A stretch of 64,000 bases of DNA from an uncultured Brevibacillus sp. (GCF_947502445.1 NZ_CANMZW010000008.1:62001-126000); one strand, 5' to 3'. Numbered from the stretch's first letter, positions 52,302-61,999 are shown. The notes: generated by a model from the letters alone, not told the origin. A program made the numbers and translations.

Positions 52302-53532
52302 CCGAGACCTGCACCGCCTCGCCATCCACTACATAGGAAATTCCTGAGCCTACAATCTGATCGCCAGGTGTCAGTCCCTCCAATACTTCGTAGAAGGTTC
52401 CGTACATCCCCCCGACCTTTACCGGGGTCTTTTCTACTGTATTCTCCTTGATTTTCATCACAAAATATTCTTCTTCCGCGATTCCGATACTGCTAACAGG
52501 TACGACCACCACATTTTTGGTGTCAATCGGATACTGACAGGTAACAGTCATGCCACCCTTCCAGTTCACATCGCTCCCGGTTACAGTCACTTCCACCGGA
52601 TACGAGCCCAATCCTTGGTCCATAACTGGTGAGACGAATGTCAACTTGCCTTCTGCCTCACTGCCATCGGCTGCTTTAACCTTAATCGTTGCCCCTTGCT
52701 GCCAGTTGCCTATTTGCTCACTTTCCACTTGCAGCTTAACCAGCCAGGAGGACGTATCGACCAGGCGGATTACCTCGCTGCCAGCCCCTGTTTGCTCTGA
52801 TTCTGACTTGGTAATCGCTGCAACGACTCCGGAAAATGGCGCCTTGAGAATCGCATCTGCGGCGTCCTGCTTCGCCCGGCTTAACTGGACGTTGGCTTGC
52901 TGAACATCGGCGTTGGCTTGTTCAACGTCCAGTCGATCAGCACCTTGCTTCAGCTTGCCTAAAGCGACCTCTTCCTCTTCCAACGTAAGCTTTGCCTGAC
53001 GCTCTGCGAGAGCGAGCCTGTCCAATTCGTCCTTTGCAATCGCTCCATTTGCGAATAGAACCTTTGCCTGTGCATGCTCCCGTTCTGCCTTTTGGGCCGT
53101 TTCTTTCGCTTTTTCTATCTGTAGCTGTTGTGTTTGAATGACATGGCTTTCTGGACCTTGAATCGCTTTGCTCCGGCGGATATTCGCACTGGCGACCTGC
53201 CCCTGCGCTGCATGAATGCCTTGCTGCAGTGTTGTTGCGTCCAGTGTTGCCAGTGTTTGCCCAGCCGTGACGACTCCTCCCTTTTGCACGAGGATGCTTG
53301 CAATCTTGCCTGAAGTGCCAAAGGACAGAGCCAGCTCCTGACGCGGCGTCACAATCCCTGCGACCTCCAGCGTTTTCGCCTCTGCATTTTCTTCCACCGT
53401 ATAGGCATTGACCGTTTTCAGCTTGATAACGGTCTCTTCATCTATCTTTTTCAGCTTGGCTACACTTTCCTCCAGCTTTTCGCATCCTGTAAGCAACACA
53501 GCCACGACGACGAGACTGATCCATTTTTTCAT
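52294..53532 (-). CDS. RND adaptor (membrane fusion protein), lipoprotein
   Basis: 412 aa. Lipobox VLLTGC near residue 17, then the HlyD/AcrA pattern: ELALSFGTSGKIASILVQKG, a long alpha-hairpin coiled coil (about 90-205: QTQQLQIEKAKETAQKAERE and LALAERQAKLTLEEEEVALG), FSGVVAAITKSESEQTGAG and a beta-barrel domain. Links the permease to the cell envelope. ATG 53532 chosen because GAGGTGG lies upstream. It overlaps the permease gene by 8 nt; translation is coupled. Confidence 0.92.
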   Translation of the reverse strand: MKKWISLVVVAVLLTGCEKLEESVAKLKKIDEETVIKLKTVNAYTVEENAEAKTLEVAGIVTPRQELALSFGTSGKIASILVQKGGVVTAGQTLATLDATTLQQGIHAAQGQVASANIRRSKAIQGPESHVIQTQQLQIEKAKETAQKAEREHAQAKVLFANGAIAKDELDRLALAERQAKLTLEEEEVALGKLKQGADRLDVEQANADVQQANVQLSRAKQDAADAILKAPFSGVVAAITKSESEQTGAGSEVIRLVDTSSWLVKLQVESEQIGNWQQGATIKVKAADGSEAEGKLTFVSPVMDQGLGSYPVEVTVTGSDVNWKGGMTVTCQYPIDTKNVVVVPVSSIGIAEEEYFVMKIKENTVEKTPVKVGGMYGTFYEVLEGLTPGDQIVGSGISYVVDGEAVQVSDE

Positions 53533-53736
53533 ACATTCCACCTCAGCAACCCCACATTTTGCGCCAAAAACTTTTTCTATTTGGAAGAATAATAACTGGC
53601 AAAATATATTTTACAGAAAAAAGGAACTAGTTGTATCACTTTTCTGTCATTTTTTATATTTTTTTATTATTGAACATCGCGAGCATACAGCCGATTCGTC
53701 TCTTTTTTGTAACTCATATGATGTATGATGGAATTG
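53533..53736. other. Divergent intergenic region between RND adaptor and scoA-type genes
   Basis: A/T-rich. ACAGAAAA (near 53612) and TTTTCTGT (near 53640) form an inverted repeat, and AAAATATATTTT is a palindrome. These could be operator elements for the RND operon; no regulator gene is adjacent. Confidence 0.35.
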
Positions 53737-53750
53737 TGAAAACGTTCAAG
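53737..53750. promoter_or_regulatory. cre-like box 1
   Basis: TGAAAACGTTCAAG matches the CcpA cre consensus TGWAANCGNTNWCA in its core but not at the last two positions. Confidence 0.4.
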
Positions 53751-53766
53751 CAGCTCTAAGCTTGCT

Positions 53767-53780
53767 TGTTAGCGCTTTCA
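53767..53780. promoter_or_regulatory. cre box 2 (CcpA site) upstream of the CoA-transferase operon
   Basis: TGTTAGCGCTTTCA matches the cre consensus with one mismatch. It lies 43 nt upstream of the scoA-type start, suited to carbon-catabolite repression. Confidence 0.65.
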
Positions 53781-53822
53781 AGCACTTCAGTTCGTTATTT
53801 TTTCATGGTGGGAGTGATCGTC

Positions 53823-54515
53823 ATGGCAAACATTTACACATCCTATGCTGATATCGTAGCTGATATCCACGATAATGCTACTTTGCTCGTAGGCGGATTT
53901 GGCCTGGTAGGAATTCCGGAAAATTTGATCATCGCCCTGCGCGATAAGGGCGTAAAAAATCTTACAGTCGTCTCCAACAACTGCGGCGTCGATGATTGGG
54001 GTCTTGGTCTGTTGCTGCGGGAAAAACAAATCAAAAAAATGGTTTCTTCCTATGTTGGGGAAAACAAGGAGTTCGAGCGACAATTCCTCTCCGGCGAGCT
54101 GGAAGTTGAGCTGACTCCACAAGGTACACTGGCTGAACGTGTGCGTGCTGGCGGTGCTGGCATTCCGGCTTTTTATACTCCTGCTGGCGTCGGCACTCCG
54201 ATCGCGGAAGGTCGCGAGGTACGTGATTTTGGCGGCAAGGAATATTTGCTGGAGCACGCCATTACGGGTGATTTTGCTCTCATCAAGGCGTGGAAGGCAG
54301 ATAAAATGGGCAACCTCGTCTTCCGGAAAACGGCACAAAACTTCAATCCGATGATGGCGGCAGCCGGAAAAATCACGATTGTGGAAGTCGAGGAAATCGT
54401 GGAAATAGGCGAGCTGGATCCGGAGCATATCCATACACCGAGTGTATATGTCCAGCGTGTCATCCAGGCTCCATCGTTCGAAAAACGGATCGAGCGGCGT
54501 ACGGTCCGCTCCTAA
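53823..54515 (+). CDS. scoA: 3-oxoacid (or acetate/butyrate) CoA-transferase, subunit A
   Basis: 230 aa. Class I CoA-transferase alpha chain: [78 protein letters not shown]. It moves CoA between succinyl-CoA and acetoacetate, or a similar acid pair. ATG 53823 has GGGAGTGA upstream. Forms a heteromer with the next gene product. Two cre-like boxes suggest CcpA control. Confidence 0.92.
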   Translation: MANIYTSYADIVADIHDNATLLVGGFGLVGIPENLIIALRDKGVKNLTVVSNNCGVDDWGLGLLLREKQIKKMVSSYVGENKEFERQFLSGELEVELTPQGTLAERVRAGGAGIPAFYTPAGVGTPIAEGREVRDFGGKEYLLEHAITGDFALIKAWKADKMGNLVFRKTAQNFNPMMAAAGKITIVEVEEIVEIGELDPEHIHTPSVYVQRVIQAPSFEKRIERRTVRS

Positions 54516-54553
54516 CTGACATCAAAACTTGCATTTCAAAGGAGGAAACAGCT

Positions 54554-55210
54554 ATGTCGCTGACACGTGAACAAATCGCAACCCGTGCTGCTCAGGAAGT
54601 CGAGGATGGCTTTTACGTGAATCTGGGGATCGGGATGCCCACTCTTGTAGCCAACTACATCCCGGAAGGAAAAACGGTCGTGCTGCAATCCGAGAACGGT
54701 CTTTTGGGAATTGGTCCTTATCCGACTGAGGATGCTCTGGACCCTGATCTGATCAATGCTGGGAAAGAAACTGTCACCGCGATTCCAGGAGCAGCTTATT
54801 TCTCCAGTGCCGAGTCGTTTGCCATGATCCGCGGCGGTCATATTGACCTCGCGATTTTAGGGGCAATGGAAGTATCTGCACAGGGCGATCTCGCAAACTG
54901 GATGATCCCCGGCAAAATGGTAAAAGGAATGGGCGGGGCAATGGATCTGGTACACGGTGCCAAAAAGATCGTTGTCATCATGGACCACGTCAACAAGCAT
55001 GGCGAAACCAAAATCCTGAACGAATGCGCCCTCCCGCTGACAGGGAAAAAGGTCGTGAATCGCATTATCACAGACCGCGCTGTTCTGGATGTGACGCCTG
55101 AAGGTCTGGTGCTTGTAGAGGTTGCAGAAGGCTATACGGCAGAGGACATTCAAGCGTGCACACAGCCTAAGCTGATTGTATCTCCGGATTTGAAAACAAT
55201 TGGACTCTAA
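54554..55210 (+). CDS. scoB: 3-oxoacid (or acetate/butyrate) CoA-transferase, subunit B
   Basis: 218 aa beta chain. [20 protein letters not shown] and [16 protein letters not shown] carry the catalytic Glu (SENG). [20 protein letters not shown] and [20 protein letters not shown] are further family marks. AAAGGAGGAAA precedes the ATG. Same operon as subunit A, closed by a strong terminator. Confidence 0.93.
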   Translation: MSLTREQIATRAAQEVEDGFYVNLGIGMPTLVANYIPEGKTVVLQSENGLLGIGPYPTEDALDPDLINAGKETVTAIPGAAYFSSAESFAMIRGGHIDLAILGAMEVSAQGDLANWMIPGKMVKGMGGAMDLVHGAKKIVVIMDHVNKHGETKILNECALPLTGKKVVNRIITDRAVLDVTPEGLVLVEVAEGYTAEDIQACTQPKLIVSPDLKTIGL

Positions 55211-55221
55211 TACAACAAAAA

Positions 55222-55260
55222 AGCGATCTCATCCATTGTGCGGTGAGGTCGCTTTTTTTG
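55222..55260. terminator. Bidirectional terminator
   Basis: AGCGATCTCA (55222-55231) and TGAGGTCGCT (55244-55253) pair over ten positions with one G-U; T-runs on both strands. Confidence 0.9.
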
Positions 55261-55278
55261 CAGTCTTCGTCAAAATGA

Positions 55279-56505
55279 TTACTGTTTCTTTGGTGGATCG
55301 AACGTATGCACAAGATTCCAGTGCTTGCCCCCATCGGAGGTTGCGTACATCAACGACGGCTTTTCATGATCGGTTACGAACCACCATCCATGCCTTGCAT
55401 CGGCAAAGGCAAGCAGCTCCTCCCCGTACCCCTCCAGAGCTATCGTCCCTTTGCCGAGCGTCTTCCCACCATCCAGTGTCCATCCAATTGTATTCGGTTT
55501 GTCGCAGGCCATGCACTGGGCCCCCATAAATGCCTCCTTGGAATTGATTACATACAGCGGGCCGGGGCTCGATCCGCCTATATCCGGTCCATTTTTGTAA
55601 TCCATCGGAAACCCTGGAGCTGGTCCTGCGCCGGCAGTCGATTTGGCGATGACGGTCTGCCACGACTTCCCGCCATCAGCAGTATGAAACAGAGAATAGG
55701 ACGTTTGAGTCATTCCTGTGTCCCCAATGCATTCGATCCACGCATCTTGGGGTCCTGCCGAGCGAATCAGAACGCCATTAACAGGAGAGACTGTCTTTTT
55801 CGACATGACCACACTCCACGCTTTCCCCCCATCTATTGTTCGTTGCACCTGAAAAGCGTCCTGTCCCTTTGTCACTGCCCACCCTACTGCCCGATCATGA
55901 AAATACGGCTCTCCGACGGTGCCCGGCGGAACTGGTAGTTTCGTCCATGTCTTTCCGCCGTTCGTCGTTGACCATCTACCACTGAAGGCCTCCTGCCCAG
56001 AGATAAAGTGGAGAAAATCTTGATTCGGCACCTCGCCAACGACGGACCAATTTTGGCCTTCATCTTCTGTGCGAATCAGGGAAAGCGCACTTTGCGCTTC
56101 AGCACTCTTGGCAACGACTGCCCATGCCTGGCGGTTATTCAAAGCAAATAATTGCTTGACAGTTCCTTTTGGTTGGTACTGAACCTTCCAGCGGTTACCT
56201 CCGTCCTCGGTTTTCGCGATCCATCCGTCACCGCCGATCCAACCCGACTGAAAGTCAGCTATGCGTACAGCTGTTACTTTGCCAAGAGAGATCTTTTCCT
56301 GTGCTTGGTCCAGTGGAGAGCTTGCGGAGCTCGGAGGCTTTGTCGTTGCAGTCTGTTGCCTGTTCGCCCCCTCTTCGTGACTGGCGCTTTGCTCTTCATG
56401 CTTCGTCGGCTGTTTCTCACTATCTCCTGTTTGCTGACATCCTGTCAAAATGCTTATGCTCAATCCAAGGACGACAGAGATCCTGCCGATTGTTTTATTC
56501 TTCAT
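55279..56505 (-). CDS. Lipoprotein with YCF48/BNR-like beta-propeller
   Basis: 408 aa. Lipobox ILTGC near residue 22, a Gln/Thr/Ser-rich linker, then a repeated GGxxW pattern (TEDGGNRWKVQYQ, TTNGGKTWTKLPV, TIDGGKAWSVVMS, TADGGKSWQTVIA, TLDGGKTLGKGTI, TSDGGKHWNLVHT): six Asp-box/YCF48-like blades. Extracytoplasmic; function unknown, possibly ligand or glycan binding or complex assembly. ATG 56505 chosen for its GGATGGGAG; an extension to 56700 is not credible. Confidence 0.88.
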   Translation of the reverse strand: MKNKTIGRISVVLGLSISILTGCQQTGDSEKQPTKHEEQSASHEEGANRQQTATTKPPSSASSPLDQAQEKISLGKVTAVRIADFQSGWIGGDGWIAKTEDGGNRWKVQYQPKGTVKQLFALNNRQAWAVVAKSAEAQSALSLIRTEDEGQNWSVVGEVPNQDFLHFISGQEAFSGRWSTTNGGKTWTKLPVPPGTVGEPYFHDRAVGWAVTKGQDAFQVQRTIDGGKAWSVVMSKKTVSPVNGVLIRSAGPQDAWIECIGDTGMTQTSYSLFHTADGGKSWQTVIAKSTAGAGPAPGFPMDYKNGPDIGGSSPGPLYVINSKEAFMGAQCMACDKPNTIGWTLDGGKTLGKGTIALEGYGEELLAFADARHGWWFVTDHEKPSLMYATSDGGKHWNLVHTFDPPKKQ

Positions 56506-56723
56506 ACCGCTCCCATCCTTTCTGTGTTGCGAATTTCCCGGCATTAGAGGAAGATTCATACCTAATAGACGACAGGTGCTTCGAATTATTACACTTTTTA
56601 TCAAAGCCAATGCGAGTGGTCTGGGGAAGCCACTCGGGGAAAGGAGCCATTCTCCCATGTTCGCAGAGCACACAGAAACCCTTCGCCTCATCGCCACCAA
56701 CTTGAACCGGGAAAATGGAGTGA

Positions 56724-56861
56724 GCGGACGAGATCGAGAAGTATTGGAAGCAATCCACCGGACCCGATCCGGAGCGGCTGCGACAGGTGCTGGTACGTCA
56801 ACTGCCGGGCTTCCTGCGCAAGCGTGTCTCCCAGCTGATTGAGGGAGCGGACAAATGTTAA
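56724..56861 (+). pseudogene. C-terminal remnant of a small protein gene
   Basis: A 45-codon frame without its own start, beginning after TGA at 56721, reads DEIEKYWKQSTGPDPERLRQ then VLVRQLPGFLRKRVSQLIEG and ADKC. The composition is protein-like, while the overlapping frame (from 56656) becomes Ala/Gly-rich nonsense. It looks like the end of a decayed gene. No family recognised. Confidence 0.35.
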
Positions 56862-56924
56862 GTAGTTGGTGAATGTGTCAGTAAGATTTGTTATATTTAG
56901 GAAAAACCTTTGGAGTAATCACTT

Positions 56925-57252
56925 ATGCGAATTCACCATCTATCAACTGAATTTAGGCCTCGCCTTTCAACAGACCAACCCTTTAAGACGAATGTCAGGT
57001 TCGCCGACTTTTTCATTGATGGAAAATCCCTGTACCAACGGTTCGAAAAATATGATTTGGTTCCAAGCTTAGGTTGGGGACCTATTGAATATCAAAAAGA
57101 AGTCAGCCAAGCTTGAGAAAAAGGGCGATCTGGTAATTTGGAGTGATTTCTTCAAAGACCACTACGCTTTTAAAATTGATATTGGACCTTTTTACTTTAG
57201 ATGGGATCAATACAAGAAAGTAATTCAGTCAACACTTACCGGATTACCTTAA
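56925..57252 (+). pseudogene. Frameshifted gene of unknown family
   Basis: ATG 56925 opens a frame (FKTNVRFADFFIDGKSLYQR; FEKYDLVPSLGWG) that runs out at 57116. From about 57085 the +1 frame continues sensibly (KSAKLEKKGDLVIWSDFFKD; HYAFKIDIGPFYFRWDQYKK) to TAA at 57252. Together they would make a 105-110 residue protein. Likely a single indel near 57075-57090. The IGPFYF-x-x-DQY pattern is distinctive but I cannot place it; an immunity-type protein is one guess. Confidence 0.6.
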
Positions 57253-57357
57253 TAAGCCACTTTGTTAACATTCAGTAGTCGAATTTGTATAATACAAGTA
57301 GCACATTCTCAAACTGTCCTGCACAAAATTTCCCATTATTTGAGAGGAAGATCTAGC

Positions 57358-58038
57358 ATGTCTGGTACAGTCGGCTGTCTCCTAATCCATGGCTTTGCCG
57401 GAGACATCAATGACATTCTCCCACTTGCCAAAGAGTTGCGTGAAGAAGGATATCAAGTAGAGTGCCCGACACTCGAGGGCCACGGAACAACGCGGCGACT
57501 AATGGCCAAAAGCACCCGTCACGAATGGCTGAATTCCGCAAAGGAAGCCTACAAACGCCTTTCCATGCGGGTAGATTCGATTGTCGTGATCGGCTTTTCC
57601 ATGGGTGGACTGCTCGCCTTTCACCTGGCTACATCGTTCCCGGTGAAGCTGCTCATTACGATCAATACCCCTTATAAATATTGGGATGTAAAAGAAGCCC
57701 TCCACTATCTGCGTGAGGACTTCCCTACTCATTCCCGTCGTTACATATACAGCATCGGCAGAATCCCGTTTAGCAGCATGCTGCAATTTCGCAGGCTCCT
57801 GTCCGAAACAAAGCCGCTACTGCCGAAAATCAGGACTCCCTATGTGCTTTTACAAGCCAAGCACGACGATACGGTGCATGCTGTGAGTGCCGAGATCATA
57901 GCGAATCACGTTGACAAGGCTGCTGCTCCGCAAATCAGCTGGTATGAGCATTCCAATCATTATCTTCTGCACGGCCCGGAAAAGGAACAGGCAATCGCCC
58001 ATGTCATGGCGACAATCAAGGAGCGCTGCTCATTCTGA
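57358..58038 (+). CDS. Carboxylesterase / monoacylglycerol lipase-like hydrolase
   Basis: 226 aa. GCLLIHGFAGDINDI (oxyanion), the lid region, nucleophile elbow VVIGFSMGGLLAF, acid in LLQAKHDDTVHA and His in YEHSNHYLLHGPEKEQ. This is the Est30/Bacillus carboxylesterase pattern. ATG 57358 has GAGAGGAAG upstream. Its 3' end overlaps the convergent MFS gene by 23 nt. Confidence 0.92.
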   Translation: MSGTVGCLLIHGFAGDINDILPLAKELREEGYQVECPTLEGHGTTRRLMAKSTRHEWLNSAKEAYKRLSMRVDSIVVIGFSMGGLLAFHLATSFPVKLLITINTPYKYWDVKEALHYLREDFPTHSRRYIYSIGRIPFSSMLQFRRLLSETKPLLPKIRTPYVLLQAKHDDTVHAVSAEIIANHVDKAAAPQISWYEHSNHYLLHGPEKEQAIAHVMATIKERCSF

Positions 58039-59227
58039 CCCACCTTTTTTCCCCTGCCCAAGCGAATGCGATGGCAAGCAAGGCGATTGCAATGATGCTG
58101 TACATCACATCCAGTCCCAAGCTGCCATCCATCCAAAAGGCAACAAGCGGTCCGAGCGCTGCGCCGATATCGGTTACGACCGAGTAGGCTGTCATCAATG
58201 CTGTACTGTTCACCTGCTTTGCCGCTTCATCCGCTGCGAGAGTGTCCATCACGGTGGTGACAATCGTCGCGGTCAACTGTATCCCCAGCAGAATTGCAAA
58301 CCATACGGCAACCGTCACCGAAGCCTGCAGCACCCCAAACAGGATGGCACCGGCAATGAGCGTCCAAATAAACAATTCCTTTCTGCCATAACGATCGGAC
58401 AGCTTGCCGAACATCGGAGCTGCCCATGGCTCCCAGCTCCAGCGAAGCCCTTGGACCAGACTGGCCAAAACGGCCGCACCAAGCACGACTCCGCCGACTG
58501 CCACGAACGGATGACGAAGCTCAATCAGCCTGCTCAGAGTGGATGCAAACATACCTTGATACACCATTGTCACAAACAATGCTGTCACAAGTGTGGCCAG
58601 CACTCTTTTTTGTTTCCACAAGCTTCGCTCTTCTGTCCTCTGAACGGCTTGAGTGGACTGATTGGTAAAGGTCGGTCGAACGTACATAAACAAAAGAATG
58701 AGAGCTAACAGCGAAAGCGTGGCGAGCACTGCTGCTGCAAAAAACATACCGTAGACAGATGCAAGCAATGCCCCTCCAAGCATTCCACCCAAGCTGCCCA
58801 GTCTGTACAATCCATTGTACAAGCCCATGAACTGCCCGCGATTATGCTCCTCTGCGACCGTCACAATCAAGGAGTATGCCCCCAGCCGTAAAAAAGTCCA
58901 AGCCACTCCCCACAGACAGCGTGCGATGAGCCATAACCAAAAGCCTTGGAAGCCGTAAGCAAAAGTCGTTACAAACGCCAGCCCTACTGCCAGAAACAAG
59001 CCTGTACGCCCTCCAGTTCGCTCATACCATTTGCCGACCAGCAGCCCTAGCGGCACTCGAACCAAACGGTTAACAGACAATAACACCCCTACCTCCCATA
59101 AGGAAGAAAGCCCCGCCTCCTTCCAGTAAATCGGAAGCACCACATACAGCATCGAATCCCCAAGCATACATAGTGCTGTGACCAGCGCTACGGCAATAAC
59201 CTGTGTCTTTCCGCTGACTTCTCTCAT
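58016..59227 (-). CDS. MFS transporter
   Basis: 403 aa, twelve helices. MFS signatures: LVGKWYERTGGRTGLFLAVG between helices 2 and 3 (motif A) and GKLSDRYGRKELFIWTLIAG between helices 8 and 9. Drug or small-molecule exporter by appearance; substrate unknown. AAAGGAGCAG precedes the ATG. Divergent from a LysR regulator with a palindrome between them. Confidence 0.92.
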   Translation of the reverse strand: MREVSGKTQVIAVALVTALCMLGDSMLYVVLPIYWKEAGLSSLWEVGVLLSVNRLVRVPLGLLVGKWYERTGGRTGLFLAVGLAFVTTFAYGFQGFWLWLIARCLWGVAWTFLRLGAYSLIVTVAEEHNRGQFMGLYNGLYRLGSLGGMLGGALLASVYGMFFAAAVLATLSLLALILLFMYVRPTFTNQSTQAVQRTEERSLWKQKRVLATLVTALFVTMVYQGMFASTLSRLIELRHPFVAVGGVVLGAAVLASLVQGLRWSWEPWAAPMFGKLSDRYGRKELFIWTLIAGAILFGVLQASVTVAVWFAILLGIQLTATIVTTVMDTLAADEAAKQVNSTALMTAYSVVTDIGAALGPLVAFWMDGSLGLDVMYSIIAIALLAIAFAWAGEKRWVRMSSAP

Positions 59228-59311
59228 GATCTGCTCCTTTTCTCTCTCTCGCTTCTATGCTATACAGTACATAGAACCATTCATACGATCCAATACATCT
59301 TTCTACAAAAC

Positions 59312-59330
59312 TCATAACCAATCGTTATGA
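59312..59330. promoter_or_regulatory. Palindromic LysR operator
   Basis: TCATAAC-CAATC-GTTATGA is a perfect 7-bp inverted repeat of the T-N11-A type, ending 4 nt before the GGAGG of the LysR gene. Suited to autoregulation and to control of the divergent MFS gene. Confidence 0.65.
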
Positions 59331-59344
59331 ATTGGAGGTACCAG

Positions 59345-60235
59345 ATGAACCTGCACGCATTGCGTATTTTCGTCGAAGTAGCTGCACGCTGCAGTGTCAC
59401 GGCAGCCGCAGATGCCCTTGCAATCAGCCAACCAGCAGTCAGCGCGCAAATCCGCAAGCTAGAGCATGAATTGGGCATGACTCTGCTGACACCTGTAGGA
59501 CGGGGGATTGCTCTTACCTACGAAGGGCAATTCCTCTATGAACAGGCACGACGCATTTATGACTGGGAAAAGGAAATAGAGACTCATCTGCAGGAGATCA
59601 AGGATGGGACAAAAGGAAAGCTGCGTCTCGCTTCCACCCATCTCCCCTCTCATTACCTCATTCCGAAATGGCTGGCTGCCTATAAACAGGTTCATGAACA
59701 AGTCGAAATTGAAATTCGCACTGGCAACTCGCAGCAATCTATCGAGCGACTGCTGCACTGTCAGGCCGATCTGGCGGTTATTACAAACGAGTCGTGGGAC
59801 AACTTGCCCATCCGTCGTTTCCATCTGACAGACGTTCTCTTCTGGTTTATCGTTCCTGCTCATCATCCGTTTGCCGGACAAAAAATCTCACTGGCCGACC
59901 TCGTAGAAGAGCCGTTCCTATTGCGGGAGCAGGGAAGCTCGACACGGGAGCGCCTCTTTACTCTTTGCAAAGAAAATGGCGTGAATCCGCCGCGGGTCGG
60001 ACTGCAATACAATGGACTCGTCGAATCGATCCAGTCTGTTCGTGCTGGCTATGGTGTTATGCTCGCCCCTGAGCTGGCTGTCCGCGAGATGGTGGCGCGC
60101 GGGGAGGTCGGTCGTGTAACGGTGCCTGGGGTCGATATTAATCGTCCGGTTTATTTGTGCTTGCGTGAGGATGATCAGAATCATCGACCTGTCGTAGCGC
60201 GGTTTTTGGAGATGATTTTGGGGAGAAATATGTAA
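59345..60235 (+). CDS. LysR-family transcriptional regulator
   Basis: 296 aa. N-terminal helix-turn-helix (MNLHALRIFVEVAARCSVTA; AADALAISQPAVSAQIRKLE), then a linker and a ligand-binding domain from about 90 (GKLRLASTHLPSHYLIPKWL). ATG 59345 has GGAGG 7 nt upstream. Divergent from the MFS gene; the operator 59312-59330 lies between. Confidence 0.93.
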   Translation: MNLHALRIFVEVAARCSVTAAADALAISQPAVSAQIRKLEHELGMTLLTPVGRGIALTYEGQFLYEQARRIYDWEKEIETHLQEIKDGTKGKLRLASTHLPSHYLIPKWLAAYKQVHEQVEIEIRTGNSQQSIERLLHCQADLAVITNESWDNLPIRRFHLTDVLFWFIVPAHHPFAGQKISLADLVEEPFLLREQGSSTRERLFTLCKENGVNPPRVGLQYNGLVESIQSVRAGYGVMLAPELAVREMVARGEVGRVTVPGVDINRPVYLCLREDDQNHRPVVARFLEMILGRNM

Positions 60236-60238
60236 AAA

Positions 60239-60263
60239 AGCCCATTCCAATATCGGAAGGGCT
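60239..60263. terminator. Terminator between LysR and purU
   Basis: AGCCCATTCC (60239-60248) and GGAAGGGCT (60255-60263) pair with one bulge. T-run on the minus strand (purU side). Confidence 0.75.
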
Positions 60264-60280
60264 CATCACAATTTCATCTA

Positions 60281-61177
60281 TTAAGGAAACACAATCGTTT
60301 TATTGCCATACACCAGCACGCGGTCTTCCAAATGCCAGCGAACTGCGCGAGCGAGGACGGTACGCTCTACTTGGCGTCCCAGCTGTTTGAGTGTCTCGAC
60401 GTCTTCCTGATGCGTCACACGAAGTACATCCTGGTCGATGATCGGACCTGCGTCCAGCTCTTCTGTCACGTAATGGGCAGTCGCGCCGATCAGCTTTACA
60501 CCACGGCGGTATGCCTGCTCATACGGCTTAGCTCCCACAAACGCTGGCAAGAAGGAATGGTGGATGTTGATGATGCGCATCGCATAGTCCTCCAAAAAGC
60601 GCGGGGACAAAATCTGCATGTAACGAGCGAGCACGATCAAGTCTACCCCTGCGGCAGCCGCGATTTGTGCTTCCTCCGCTTGTGGCTTGTTTTCTTTGGT
60701 CACCGGAATGCAGTGGTACGGGATGCCAAAAGATTCTACAGTTTCCTGCATGTCTGGGTGATTGCTGATAACAACTGCGATATCCGCAAACAGCTCGCCA
60801 GATTTCCAGCGCCACAATAGCTCCAGCAGACAGTGATCTTCTTTGGAGACGAACAGAGCTACCTTCTTGCGTTTATTCGCTTCAACCAGGGACCATTCCA
60901 TGTCAAAGCTCTCTGCTAGAGGCTGAAACGCCGCTTTAATGGCTTCACAGCGCTCTTCCAGGTTAACCAAATCAAATTCGATCCGCATGAAAAAACGGCC
61001 CGTTTCCGGATCGGTTGTATACTGGTCTGACTGAACGATATTAGCTCCCTGTTGAAACAGGAAATTAGAAACAGCCGCCACAATTCCCGCACGGTCTGGG
61101 CAAGAAATCAGCATACGCGCGCGATCTTTGTTTTTCTCGCGGTATGCCAGCCATTCTCTCTCTGATAACAAATGCAT
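60281..61177 (-). CDS. purU: Formyltetrahydrofolate deformylase
   Basis: 298 aa. Hydrolyses 10-formyl-THF to formate and THF, balancing one-carbon units. N-terminal ACT domain ([20 protein letters not shown]) and a formyltransferase domain with catalytic Asn/His in [11 protein letters not shown] and Asp in [28 protein letters not shown] is a PurU mark. ATG 61177 has GGAGGAGA upstream, preferred to an in-frame start at 61255. Single gene. Confidence 0.96.
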   Translation of the reverse strand: MHLLSEREWLAYREKNKDRARMLISCPDRAGIVAAVSNFLFQQGANIVQSDQYTTDPETGRFFMRIEFDLVNLEERCEAIKAAFQPLAESFDMEWSLVEANKRKKVALFVSKEDHCLLELLWRWKSGELFADIAVVISNHPDMQETVESFGIPYHCIPVTKENKPQAEEAQIAAAAGVDLIVLARYMQILSPRFLEDYAMRIINIHHSFLPAFVGAKPYEQAYRRGVKLIGATAHYVTEELDAGPIIDQDVLRVTHQEDVETLKQLGRQVERTVLARAVRWHLEDRVLVYGNKTIVFP

Positions 61178-61306
61178 GATGTTCTCTCCTCCATGGTAAA
61201 CAGCAAAAAGTTGTTTGCAATTATACCATTCCCTGTCCCAATTTCTATACCCCAAAATCGAATTAAGAAGGGTTGATCAATAAATTATTTTAGATTAAGC
61301 ATGCAA

Positions 61307-61981
61307 CTATTCACGATTCGCAATTCCATTCATTAAAATGTCCACACTCAGGGCAATTTGCTCCTCGTCGCTGTAGTTCCCAAACTCATCCGGGTCCAAT
61401 ACTTGCCGGAACAATACCAGCCCGATCATCGAGGACAGTACAGCCCGAAAAACAGCCTGGGTAGGCAATGGCCGCAGCTCACCGACATCTACCTTTGCTT
61501 CAATCAGCTTCCTGGCCATTTCTTTGACATCGGCAAACACACTGGCGATCAAGGCTTCTCTAATCTCGTCATGGAAAAATGCCTCCTGCAGCATAATGCG
61601 TACATGCTTTTCGTTTGCCGTGACGAGCTCCAAGCGATTGCGATACAGCTGCGTCATGACCTCGGTAAAAGGCTTCTTGGACTCTTCCTTGAAAATTTCC
61701 CGGACGTCCTTCAAAATAAATGGCGCTGCCACCTTCAGCAGGACAGGTGCCACGACTGCCAGCAAAATGTCTTTTTTGGACTTGTAGTGACGAAAGATCG
61801 TTCCTTCTGCTACTCCAGCTTCCTTGGCGATTTCCGAGGTGGAGCTGGCATGGAATCCTTTTTCAGCAAACAGCTTGATCGAGGCCCGCAGTATATTGCG
61901 CTGTTTTTCCGTCATCTCGCTCTCGTCCTTGAGCTCTTCCACATATTGCAACAGGCCCTCTTCAAATGATGGCTTGCTCAT
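61307..61981 (-). CDS. TetR-family regulator of the adjacent ABC exporter
   Basis: 224 aa. Helix-turn-helix ILRASIKLFAEKGFHASSTS followed by EIAKEAGVAEGTIFRHYKSK, then an all-helical ligand domain. It begins 18 nt after the ABC permease gene and is the last gene of that operon, so it is probably its drug-responsive repressor. Confidence 0.93.
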   Translation of the reverse strand: MSKPSFEEGLLQYVEELKDESEMTEKQRNILRASIKLFAEKGFHASSTSEIAKEAGVAEGTIFRHYKSKKDILLAVVAPVLLKVAAPFILKDVREIFKEESKKPFTEVMTQLYRNRLELVTANEKHVRIMLQEAFFHDEIREALIASVFADVKEMARKLIEAKVDVGELRPLPTQAVFRAVLSSMIGLVLFRQVLDPDEFGNYSDEEQIALSVDILMNGIANRE

Positions 61982-61999
61982 CCTCTTCTTTACGCTCCT

